Assembly: GCF_020907245.1 (NCBI RefSeq) | Contig: NZ_JAJJWH010000008.1 | Location: 62,001 to 126,000 of the forward strand | Direction of reading: 5' to 3' | DNA from: Pontibacter harenae | GTDB lineage: Bacteria; Bacteroidota; Bacteroidia; Cytophagales; Hymenobacteraceae | Length of the DNA: 64,000 nt | Shown here: positions 45,057 through 53,496 of the stretch, one piece after another | Numbering within the stretch: position 1 is the stretch's first letter | How the letters are laid out: the number at the start of each line of letters is the position of its first letter | Program-made: the position numbers and the translations under genes | Notes under the pieces: generated by a model | Databases searched by the model: none | Told to the model about the DNA's origin: nothing | What the model saw: only the letters and a program-made list of their open reading frames with translations

Positions 45057-45791
45057 ATGAAAAGAGTACTGTTCTTCTTTTTGCTCATAACAAATTTCTG
45101 CTCGGCTCATACCTATCAGAATGGCCTAATAATTCCTAATTTTTCTAAAGTAGAAGAAGATGAGGTTTGCTGTGTTTATTTACCCAAAGGAGGGTTCACA
45201 GTTTACAGCTCACCTGGTGGTCAACAAACAGGTAAGCTCATGCGCATGGAAGAAAACAAGAATGATGATCAAGCCCCCTATAAGTTGTTTTTCCGTCATT
45301 CTACTGTCAAAGCTCTTAAAAAGGTTGATTTGTCAAATCTGGAAGAAGTAGGATATGAAGTTTGGGCAATATCTTATTTTGAAAGAAGAGACGGGTATGT
45401 AAGAGTTATAGAGAAAACTAATGATTTTTGGCTTAGCGAAGATGAAATAAAATTAAAAGGATTCAATTTAGTTGAGTGGCAAAGCTTTTTAAACTCTAAG
45501 GCAGGGGATGTTCTAGGTTTTTATGCAAATGAGCTAGGACTTAAACTAAGGGAGGCTCCTAATTTAAACTCAAAATCACTTTTTACAATGAAAGGAGACC
45601 TATTTGAAATTAATCTACTGAAGCTTTATAAGGGGACTTGGGCAAAAGTGAAAGTAAGGAAATATAAAGAACACCCATGTGTAAGTGACTTGAAGCAAGA
45701 CGAAATCATTGAATTTGAACTTGACGGTTGGGTGAAGTTAGTTGATGATGTTGGTAGGCCTAACGTATGGTACTATTCTCGTGGTTGTTGA
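45057..45791 (+). CDS. Secreted protein of unknown function, SH3-like C-terminal part
   Basis: 244-aa protein with a signal peptide (about 1-18) and low GC compared with its neighbours. Residues about 30-130 form an unknown beta-rich region with a Cys pair (VCCVYLP). Residues about 155-235 (LGLKLREAPNLNSKSL, WAKVKVRKYKEHPC, GWVKLVDD) look like an SH3b domain. No family is recognised. It follows the rfbC terminator and stands alone. Composition suggests possible transfer. Confidence 0.6.
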   Translation: MKRVLFFFLLITNFCSAHTYQNGLIIPNFSKVEEDEVCCVYLPKGGFTVYSSPGGQQTGKLMRMEENKNDDQAPYKLFFRHSTVKALKKVDLSNLEEVGYEVWAISYFERRDGYVRVIEKTNDFWLSEDEIKLKGFNLVEWQSFLNSKAGDVLGFYANELGLKLREAPNLNSKSLFTMKGDLFEINLLKLYKGTWAKVKVRKYKEHPCVSDLKQDEIIEFELDGWVKLVDDVGRPNVWYYSRGC

Positions 45792-45852
45792 AATCAATCA
45801 CATTCAAAATTTAAGCAAAATCTTTACTATATCTTCTCTATCTACCTCCTCC

Positions 45853-46749
45853 ATGTTCAAAAACAAATGCTTTAGGATCTCCCTTATACTGTCACTGGTG
45901 TTTCTCTCCTGCGGATTTGCATTGCTGCACTACGGCTTGGTAGAGTACGGCATTGCGTTTTTCGTTTTGCTGCCTGTAGTGGTGGGCTTTTCGATTGGTG
46001 CTTTGCCGAGCAAGGGCTGGTCTGTATTTGGCCTTTGTGTTACGCTTGTTTGTATGGTAACAGGCATGATAATGCTCGGTTTGGAGGGGGCTGTTTGTGG
46101 GTTTATGGTCTTGGGAATCCTGCTTCCGCTCCTGTTTTTAGGATCAGTAATTGGACATTTAGTGATGCAGCTGGGTGAAGGCAAGGGAACTACCGATCTC
46201 AAAATACTGGTGGCGCCGTTCCTGCTCTTCCTTTTTGCCGCACCCATTGAGAATGTTTTAACAGAATCGCCAGAGGTGGTGGAAGCCAAAACAGAAATCA
46301 TTCTGCCGTATACACCAGATGAGGTTTTTGATGCCATCAAATCCGTGGATACGCTGGATGTGCCAAGGTCCTTCCTGATGCAAATCGGACTACCCGTGCC
46401 TCATAAGTGCATTTTAGAAAAAGAAGAAGTAGGCGCACAAAGAACCTGCTACTTTGACGGAGGCCAGATAAAAGAGGAAGTGACGGCCTATGAAAAAGGA
46501 AAAGTCCTGCAAATGATTGTGACAGATTACCAACTTACAGGTAGGAAATGGCTGGGCTTTAAAGATGCAATCTACTTATTTGAAGAATTACCAGGCAACA
46601 AAACAAAACTTACCCGCATTACCACCTATACTTCTGAACTGAAGCCCCGCCTGTACTGGCAACCTTTAGAGGAAATGGGCATCCAGCAAGAGCACGATTA
46701 TGTGTTCAGAAATCTACAAAAAGACTTGGCAAACACGTATAGCAGGTAG
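45853..46749 (+). CDS. Multi-pass membrane protein with a C-terminal SRPBCC/START-like domain
   Basis: The ATG at 45853 gives 298 aa; the longer frame back to 45742 overlaps the upstream gene and lacks a plausible N-terminus. Residues about 8-115 hold four to five hydrophobic helices. One more TM lies near 117-135, and residues about 155-295 form an SRPBCC-like domain (TEIILPYTPDEVFDAIKSVDTLD). SRPBCC folds bind hydrophobic ligands. The function is unknown. Confidence 0.7.
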   Translation: MFKNKCFRISLILSLVFLSCGFALLHYGLVEYGIAFFVLLPVVVGFSIGALPSKGWSVFGLCVTLVCMVTGMIMLGLEGAVCGFMVLGILLPLLFLGSVIGHLVMQLGEGKGTTDLKILVAPFLLFLFAAPIENVLTESPEVVEAKTEIILPYTPDEVFDAIKSVDTLDVPRSFLMQIGLPVPHKCILEKEEVGAQRTCYFDGGQIKEEVTAYEKGKVLQMIVTDYQLTGRKWLGFKDAIYLFEELPGNKTKLTRITTYTSELKPRLYWQPLEEMGIQQEHDYVFRNLQKDLANTYSR

Positions 46750-46820
46750 TACCTATTTACTCTTGAAGCAGCATGTAACTATACCTCGTTTCTAATTCTT
46801 AATTTTTAATTGGCGCAGCA

Positions 46821-47414
46821 CTAGCTCGGTTTCTCTCGCTTATCCGAGAAAGGAGTAGGCGTGCCCGTTAGTTGTTGCGGCTCACCTCTGAAACCGTTCA
46901 GTTCATTGTGCTGGTCGAAGGGTACTTTAATGCCGTGGTAATAATCTTGTAGCTTATAATCTTTACGGAGCGGGTGCCCTTCCCAATCGGAGGCGCAGAG
47001 GATGCGGCGCAGGTCGGGGTGGTTCGAAAAGCCGATGCCTACCATGTCGTATACTTCGCGTTCGTGCCAGTCGGCGGTGCGCCAGATGTGGCTAACAGTC
47101 GGAACAACAGGCATCGACTCGTTCTCCTGGTTTCGCGGCACAATTACTTTCAAAGTAAGGTGATGGTTATACGGGATAGAGTAAAGGTTATAAATCACTT
47201 CCATCGTACCCGCTTCAGGACCGTTATCCATGCCTGTAATGCAGGAGAGGAAATCGAAATAAGTCAGTTCATTATCGTGCAACTCCAGGCACACCTCTGG
47301 CAGGCGTTCTGTCTGTAGCACCAGGTAAGGTTGGAGTTTGTCTGCCTTTTCAGAGATGATAACCTCCTCTCCAAACCGATCTGTAATTAGCTGCTTTATC
47401 TCTTCAAACGACAT
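46821..47414 (-). CDS. nuoC: NADH-quinone oxidoreductase subunit C
   Basis: 197 aa from the ATG at 47414; an in-frame start 48 bases upstream adds an Arg-rich stretch unlike NuoC. This is the 30-kDa subunit of complex I peripheral arm, which helps link the Fe-S chain to the quinone site. Family motif: HEREVYDMVGIGFSNHPDLRRIL (about 120-142), ending with DYKLQDYY. It is separated from nuoB and nuoA by 4.7 kb of opposite-strand genes, and no nuoD follows on its 3' side, so the complex I operon is broken up. Confidence 0.93.
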   Translation of the reverse strand: MSFEEIKQLITDRFGEEVIISEKADKLQPYLVLQTERLPEVCLELHDNELTYFDFLSCITGMDNGPEAGTMEVIYNLYSIPYNHHLTLKVIVPRNQENESMPVVPTVSHIWRTADWHEREVYDMVGIGFSNHPDLRRILCASDWEGHPLRKDYKLQDYYHGIKVPFDQHNELNGFRGEPQQLTGTPTPFSDKREKPS

Positions 47415-47673
47415 AATTTGTTTTCTCCTCTCCCGCAAAAGTAACAATAATCCTGTTGCCAAACATAGCTTGCCAGATCGCTTAGTTGTAGAATTTCCTT
47501 CATAAAAGGAGGCTGGGTAATTGGCCTGTTGGAAATGAGCGTTTAATCACTTTGCAACATGCTTCTGATATTTTTAATAATTATTTAAAATTTACCTTAT
47601 GTTATTGATAATTTGCTTTTGTTATTGAAGTATAATCGCTAAATTTCATTTAAACAATGTAGGTTAGTCGATT

Positions 47674-49270
47674 TTGAAAAGTTTATCCAGAAGAGATTTT
47701 ATAACGAAAAGCGCTGTGCTGGCAGGAGGCGCTTATCCAGCTATGTTAGCCTTAAACCTTTTGCCAGCCGCACCTGCGCATGCCTTTAAGTTAGAAGGCA
47801 GCGGTAAAGGAAAACATATAATTATACTTGGCGCAGGCCTTGCCGGAATGACAGTTGCTTACGAACTGGGAAAATTAGGCTACCATTGCACAATTCTGGA
47901 AGCTCGAAACAGGGCAGGAGGCCGCTGCTGGAGCATACGCAAAGGCGCATCCGAAACAGAAACAACAAACTCCCACCAAACTGCCAACTTCGACAACGGC
48001 TTATACTTTAACGCAGGTCCTTCGCGCATTCCGCACCACCACGAGCTTACTATGCAGTACTGCAAAGAGCTGGGCGTGCCACTGGAAGTATACAACAACG
48101 TAAATGAAAGCACTTATTACTATAGCGAGGGCAACGGCAGCTTATCTAACCAGAAAGTACGGGCCCGCGAAGTTCATAACGACATGCGCGGCTACATGAG
48201 TGAACTGCTTGCCAAAGCCGTGGACCAGGGGCAGGTAGATACCTCTTTAAGCTCGGAGGATGCCGCTAAAGTAATAGAGTATCTGCGTGCGGAAGGCGGC
48301 CTAGATATCGATAAACTGTACAAAGCATCGGCTAGGCGCGGTTACTTAGAGGCGCCTGGGGCAGGTAATAAAGTGGGCAGCGTGGCCGATCCGCACAAAC
48401 TGGCCGACATCATACAGTCTGGCCTGCTGGACCCCGATTTCTACAACGTGGCTGAGTATACTTATGAACTACAGATGACCATGTTTCAGGCTGTGGGCGG
48501 TATGGATAAAATTGCGCAGGCACTGGAGAAACAGGTAGGTAAAAGTATAAAATTTGGCGCCGAAGTAACCGAGGTTCAAAATCAGCCTGAAGGTGTAAAG
48601 ATTATTTATAAAGATAAAAAAGGTACCCAGGAGTTAACAGGCGACTTATGCGTTTGTACGCTGCCGCTGCCTGTGCTCAGCAACATCAACCATAACTTTT
48701 CTTCGGATGTGAGCCGTGCCATCGACTTTGTGCCTTATATCCAAACAGGTAAAATCGGGCTGCAGTTTAAGCGCCGATTCTGGGAGGAAGACGAGCATAT
48801 TTTCGGCGGCATCACCCACACCAACAACGAACTCACCCAAATCTTCTACCCATCCAACGACTACCTCAGCAAGAAAGGGGCCCTGATCGGGTACTATAAC
48901 TTTAACGAAAAGGCAAAGGCCGTTGGTGAACTGAGCTATAAAGAGCGGGAGCAACTGGCTTTGCAGAAAGGTGGCATGATACACCCGCAGTATCCGAAAG
49001 AGTTTGAAAATTCTTTTTCGGTGAGCTGGCATAAGCTGCCCCATAGTTTGGGCGGCTGGGCCGTGTATAGCTCCGACGACAGAAATACCCATTACCAAGC
49101 GCTGCAAAAACCTGAGGGGCAGGTATACTTTGCAGGCGAGCACATGACTTATTTAACCTTTAACCGCCTGGATGGCAGGGGCCTTTGAGTCGGCACGCAG
49201 CGTGGTGACAGCCGTGCATGCACGGGTAAACGAGCAGCGGGTGAGTTATCCGACCGTAGGCAGTAAATAG
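47674..49270 (+). pseudogene. Flavin monoamine oxidase family protein, Tat-type signal, frameshifted near the 3' end
   Basis: The only start is TTG at 47674, giving a twin-arginine signal (SRRDFI at 4-9, then a hydrophobic segment). The FAD motif IILGAGLAGMTVAYELGKLGY (about 50-70) and RAGGRCW follow, with VGGMDKIAQALE and AGEHMTYL as later signatures. The reading frame stops at 49186-49188 after RLDGRGL. One base over, the expected C-terminus WMAGAFESARSVVTAVHARV runs from 49169 to a stop at 49268-49270. A single-base insertion around 49159-49169 is therefore likely. Whether it is real or a sequencing error is unknown. Related enzymes oxidise L-amino acids or amines. Confidence 0.78.
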
Positions 49271-49349
49271 GGCGGGTGAAGAGGAAATTGTAGGAGATGA
49301 AAATTATTCCGCAAGTTTAGCTATAGCGTAACTTGTGGCTGTACATGAG

Positions 49350-49405
49350 GCAAGTCTGTGACTTGCGGAATGAAATAAACTAAGTCGCGCAAGTCACAGA
49401 CTTGC
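49350..49405. repeat. Inverted repeat of a self-palindromic 18-mer (REP-like)
   Basis: GCAAGTCTGTGACTTGCG at 49350-49367 recurs as its exact reverse complement at 49388-49405, 20 bases apart. Each copy is itself nearly palindromic (CAAGTC-N3-GACTTG). It lies between the amine oxidase and aminotransferase genes. Confidence 0.75.
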
Positions 49406-49559
49406 TGTCATACTTAACCACCAGTTACCGCTTCGCTTAAACTGGCGGTATGAGCAGAGCTAAGCAGCGGTACTGAGGCGGGTAAAGCTTTGAGTTTTCG
49501 ATCTGAAATATGAATTGCTAAACTATAAACAACTAATCTAATCTTAAACTTTTACCACT

Positions 49560-50726
49560 ATGGCAGAAAACACGATGAACCGCCGCAAATGGCTTAGATC
49601 CAGCGCCCTGTTGGCTGGAGGAGCCACCGTTTTACCGTCTGTGCTGAATTCGCTAACGGCTGCGCCTTTGCCTGCTGCCGTACGTGAAATCGTAACGGAT
49701 GAATCGGTTATTCTGAATGCTGCGCCGCAGATAAAGGCCCGCTTGAGTGCCAACGAAAACCCGTTTGGTCCATCACCCAAAGCCAAGCAAGCTATAAAAG
49801 ACAGCCTCGACATGAGTTATCAGTATGCTTTTACGACGGGGCGTGAGTTAACGCAGAAAATAGCCGCGTACGAGGGCGTAAAACCAGAGCAGGTAATGCT
49901 GGCAGCAGGTTCCAGTCCTTTGTTGCAGGCTGCTGCCATGTACTTCAGCCCTAAAGGCACTATCATTACAGGCGATCCTTCTTACAACGATTTGCCTGAT
50001 ACGGCTGAAAAAGATTTTGGAGCTAAAGTAGTGCGGGTTCCGCTAACGGCAGACTATAAGCTGGATCTGGATGCCATGGAGAAGAAGATTGACAGCAGCA
50101 CCGCCCTAGTGTACATTTGCAACCCTAACAACCCGACGGGCACTGTGTTGGATGCTGCCAAACTCAAAGCCTTCACCGAGCGCGTATCGAAAAAGGTTTC
50201 GATTTTTATTGACGAAGCTTACATCGACTATTTGCCAGATCCGAAAGCGGCCACATTGCTTGAAAACGTGAAGAAAGGTCAGAACGTGATTGTAGCCCGC
50301 ACTTTCTCCAAGCTTTATGGTTTTGCAGGCTTGCGTGTAGGCTATGCCATTGCACAGCCTGAAATGGCAAAGACCTTGGGCAAGTATTCTTCTGGCGGAG
50401 GCTGTATTTCGGCTACTTCGCTAAGTGCCGCACTAGCCAGTTACCAGGACCAGGCGTTTCTGCAGGATGCCCTGAAGAAAACGATGGCCTCCAAAAACTT
50501 CTTGTATGATGTGCTGAAGAAAGAAGGCTACAAGTATATTCCGTCAGGTACTAACTTCGTCATGTTCCCGATTAATATGGATGGCAGGCGTTTTGGAGAG
50601 GAAATGGGCAAGCGCGGTGTGAGCATCCGCACCTGGAACTTCAACAACCAAGATTGGTGCCGTGTCAGTATAGGCCGCATGGACGAAATGCAGACCTTCG
50701 CCGATGCCTTTAAACAGATATCGTAA
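49560..50726 (+). CDS. Exported PLP-dependent aminotransferase (HisC-like) with twin-arginine signal
   Basis: 388-aa fold-type I aminotransferase of the histidinol-phosphate type. NRRKWLRSS followed by a hydrophobic stretch ending near AAP looks like a Tat signal, unusual for this family. The body has LSANENPFGPSP, CNPNNPTGT, DEAYIDYLP and the PLP lysine in RTFSKLYGFAGLRVGY. Because HisC itself is cytoplasmic, this is probably a paralogue with another role rather than the histidine enzyme. It lies between two other exported proteins in the nuo gap. Confidence 0.88.
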   Translation: MAENTMNRRKWLRSSALLAGGATVLPSVLNSLTAAPLPAAVREIVTDESVILNAAPQIKARLSANENPFGPSPKAKQAIKDSLDMSYQYAFTTGRELTQKIAAYEGVKPEQVMLAAGSSPLLQAAAMYFSPKGTIITGDPSYNDLPDTAEKDFGAKVVRVPLTADYKLDLDAMEKKIDSSTALVYICNPNNPTGTVLDAAKLKAFTERVSKKVSIFIDEAYIDYLPDPKAATLLENVKKGQNVIVARTFSKLYGFAGLRVGYAIAQPEMAKTLGKYSSGGGCISATSLSAALASYQDQAFLQDALKKTMASKNFLYDVLKKEGYKYIPSGTNFVMFPINMDGRRFGEEMGKRGVSIRTWNFNNQDWCRVSIGRMDEMQTFADAFKQIS

Positions 50727-50949
50727 GCTCTGCTATAGTATAAAGCTCTCAAAACTCAAATTCCTCACAGTTACGCAGGCTCGCTTTAGCTTAAAAAGTG
50801 GTCGAAATGACTGCTTGGGAATCTACATGTTCACTTCCCGCCTCGGAGGGCTAGAGGAGGGTTTACTGTAGGAGGCTTAAAGCTTATCCTAAACTAGCTG
50901 TCTGCCTTTTATCATTAATTCAAACTAATTTTATCGACTATAACCAATC

Positions 50950-51954
50950 ATGTATAAACATTTATTAATAGCTTGTTTTGTAGTACTCGGGTTCTGTGGC
51001 GTTGCTCAAGCACAAGATGCTGCAGTAAATCCTCGTCCGATAACGATGGAGGAGTACACAAAAGCAAAAGCGTTTGAAGTAAAGGATCTGGATAAAGATA
51101 CCTACGTGAAGTTTGATAACACTTATATTCTTGACCGCTATGAAATGCGCAAGCCATACTTCATCACTGGCGACGATGGCCTAAAGAAGCGCATCGACCT
51201 GTATAAGCTGCTGGCGAAAGATGGTATGCAGGAACTGGGTCTGATGATCTTCTACACAAACGAGAAAGGCAAACAGTACAAAGCGCTGCTTCCGAATTTC
51301 ACAGCCGATGGCAAAGTGTGGGAGCAGTATTTTGAGGATATCCATGCGAATGATAAGGTAGAGAAAAATTATGTGCTAAAGCTGTCTTATATACTGTCGA
51401 AGGAGATGGGGTTTCAACAGTATAAGGTGATTAATTCTGGCAAGGACCTGAAGGCAGAGTCGGCTACCTATGGCAACGATATTTGTTTCCCTAGCGACCA
51501 AGTGGTGGCAATGGCCAACGGAAGCCAAAAGCTTCTGAAAGACATAAAGGCTGGCGACCAGGTGGTAACAGTTGATCCTGACACCAAAAAAGCAACGGTA
51601 ACGGAGGTAAAAGAACTAGTGGCGCATGATGCAAAGAACTATGCTATTACGCAACTGGTGGTAGTGTCGGCACAGGAGAAAATAGGCAGAAAAGCTACGG
51701 TAGTGAGCTTGAAAAACAAAGTGCTGGAGGCAACACCAAATCACCCAATGAAAACAAAGGCTGGTGACAAAAAGATAGGAGAAATTGCCGAAGGTGAAGA
51801 GGTATTGTGCTACAACAAAGAAACAAAGACTTATGAGCCATACACTGTACTGCGTAAGAAGGAATTCGCAGGTGGTGTGCAGAAAGTATACAATATGGTG
51901 GCTGAGCAAGGAACTACTTTCCTGATGAACGATGTAGTAGTAAAACAGAAATAG
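50950..51954 (+). CDS. Secreted protein with a C-terminal Hint (hedgehog/intein) domain
   Basis: 334-aa protein with a signal peptide (1-21, ending AQA). Residues about 25-178 form an unrecognised domain. A Hint domain then starts at Cys179 (DICFPSDQ), with KDIKAGDQVVTVD, the TPNHPM motif (Thr262, His265) and an end at FLMNDVVVKQK. Nothing follows the Hint, as in Hedgehog-type rather than intein layouts. Thioester formation at Cys179 could release or lipidate the N-terminal part. The function is unknown. A terminator follows. Confidence 0.82.
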   Translation: MYKHLLIACFVVLGFCGVAQAQDAAVNPRPITMEEYTKAKAFEVKDLDKDTYVKFDNTYILDRYEMRKPYFITGDDGLKKRIDLYKLLAKDGMQELGLMIFYTNEKGKQYKALLPNFTADGKVWEQYFEDIHANDKVEKNYVLKLSYILSKEMGFQQYKVINSGKDLKAESATYGNDICFPSDQVVAMANGSQKLLKDIKAGDQVVTVDPDTKKATVTEVKELVAHDAKNYAITQLVVVSAQEKIGRKATVVSLKNKVLEATPNHPMKTKAGDKKIGEIAEGEEVLCYNKETKTYEPYTVLRKKEFAGGVQKVYNMVAEQGTTFLMNDVVVKQK

Positions 51955-51983
51955 AATAATTTTCCTGTTTTAGATCAAATGCA

Positions 51984-52017
51984 AAAAGCCCTGTAGTTTT
52001 TGAATTACAGGGCTTTT
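51984..52017 (+). terminator. Terminator after the Hint-domain gene
   Basis: Perfect 12-base arms (51984-51995 and 52006-52017) with a 10-base loop. The A-rich and T-rich ends make it usable from either side. Confidence 0.8.
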
Positions 52018-52126
52018 GGTTTAATAAGGTTCTGCTAAGTTAGCAGGCTCGAATATTTGATGATTGTTCTTGCTGGCGCGAAACTCCACATGTTCTAAAC
52101 CAACACATGCTGAATTAACCGCAGCG

Positions 52127-52675
52127 TTAAGCTTTATCTGCATCGGCAACGGGCTGTTGCATTTGTTCTGCCCGCTTCGCCATCAGTTGCTGTATTGCTT
52201 TTGGGGCACGTATGGTTTCTTTTCTGATGATTTCCTGCAGTTGCAGAAAGCCACCGATCAATGCCTCTGGCCTTGGAGGGCAGCCAGGCACATACACATC
52301 CACAGGTATGATACGGTCTACCCCTTTTACCACATGGTAGCCATGCTCCCAGTAGGGGCCGCCGCAGTTAGAGCAGGAGCCCATTGAGATAACATAGCGT
52401 GGCTCTGCCATCTGCTCATACAGCCTGCGTATTCTGTCAGCCATTTTAAAAGTAACGGTACCTGCCACAATCATCACATCCGACTGGCGAGGGGAGGCGC
52501 GCGGAATGATACCAAACCTATCCAGGTCGTAAGCAGAGCCATAAGCACCCATCATTTCAATGGCACAGCAAGCCAATCCGAAACCCATCGGCCACAAAGC
52601 CGACAGACGAGCCCAGTTCAATAGGTCATCGAGCTTGGTAATTACAATGCCGCCTTCTCCAGTCTTTGCTTCCAC
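52127..52675 (-). CDS. nuoB: NADH-quinone oxidoreductase subunit B
   Basis: 182-aa subunit carrying cluster N2, the last Fe-S centre before quinone. The four ligands are the tandem Cys36-Cys37 in ACCAIEMM, Cys101 in GSCSNCGG and Cys132 in VPGCPPRPE. The C-terminal 40 residues ([12 protein letters not shown]) are charged and variable. It is 51 bases downstream of nuoA on the same strand. The next subunit gene, nuoC, is 4.7 kb away. Confidence 0.96.
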   Translation of the reverse strand: MEAKTGEGGIVITKLDDLLNWARLSALWPMGFGLACCAIEMMGAYGSAYDLDRFGIIPRASPRQSDVMIVAGTVTFKMADRIRRLYEQMAEPRYVISMGSCSNCGGPYWEHGYHVVKGVDRIIPVDVYVPGCPPRPEALIGGFLQLQEIIRKETIRAPKAIQQLMAKRAEQMQQPVADADKA

Positions 52676-52726
52676 GTCTCTGTCAATTATGAGTTAGAAA
52701 TTATAAATGTGCTGCTACCTTAAGAG

Positions 52727-53251
52727 TTATATTCCTTCGCCTGATGCTGACGTATCCTGCGCTGAAGGTCTTACCTGGTACTTCTTTTCGTTTAGGCGCT
52801 GGTACACGTCCATCGGAATTTTTGAACGGCTCTTGGGAACTACAGGCTGAGGCTTAATCCAATCGAGGTGGCCTTTTGCCCATGCGTAAGCCAGGCCCAG
52901 CACCAGTACACCTATAAAGATAAACATCTCAACCAAGGCAAACCACCCCCAGGTTCCATTAGTGGCTTCAATTAAGTCTCTTCTGCCGAAAACAGTGGCC
53001 CATGGAAACAGGAAAGCCAGTTCTACATCAAAAATGATGAAAATGAGTGCCACCACGTAAAAGCGCGGGTTAAACTGTATCCAAGAATTTCCGATGGGTT
53101 CTTCTCCAGACTCGTAAGTGGCCAACTTCTCAGAATTTGGCCTGTGCGGGCGTATCAACTTGGCCGTGAATAAGCCAATAAGCACGAAAATAGCACCCCC
53201 TATCAGGTAGAGGAGTATGGTTCCGAAGTCTGAAAGATAAGTTTCTGCCAT
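52727..53251 (-). CDS. nuoA: NADH-quinone oxidoreductase subunit A
   Basis: 174 aa from the ATG at 53251 (seven further in-frame codons exist upstream). NuoA is a small membrane subunit with three helices (about 10-32, 68-90, 95-118). Motifs are [36 protein letters not shown], with the invariant Glu residues lining the quinone-coupling region. The C-terminal extension (about 120-174) is longer than in E. coli. It leads the nuoA-nuoB pair. Confidence 0.95.
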   Translation of the reverse strand: MAETYLSDFGTILLYLIGGAIFVLIGLFTAKLIRPHRPNSEKLATYESGEEPIGNSWIQFNPRFYVVALIFIIFDVELAFLFPWATVFGRRDLIEATNGTWGWFALVEMFIFIGVLVLGLAYAWAKGHLDWIKPQPVVPKSRSKIPMDVYQRLNEKKYQVRPSAQDTSASGEGI

Positions 53252-53496
53252 TGTTTGCAGCTGTTTACACAAATTTACAATGAAATTTCGGTTTTGTTGG
53301 ATGGCTGTAGGTTTTAAGTGGTGTTATGGCTTTGGCTAGTGGGGTTTGCAGCTTTAAAGGTTAAGATTTGGACCTGTACTTTCTTCCGCTTAAGTTTAGA
53401 GGAATGAGGCAAAGGACTAGGTTCGCCTGACAACCTTTAGCTATACAAACCTGTAACAGGAAGACTATAAAACTGATCTCCAAACCTGCTTTACCT

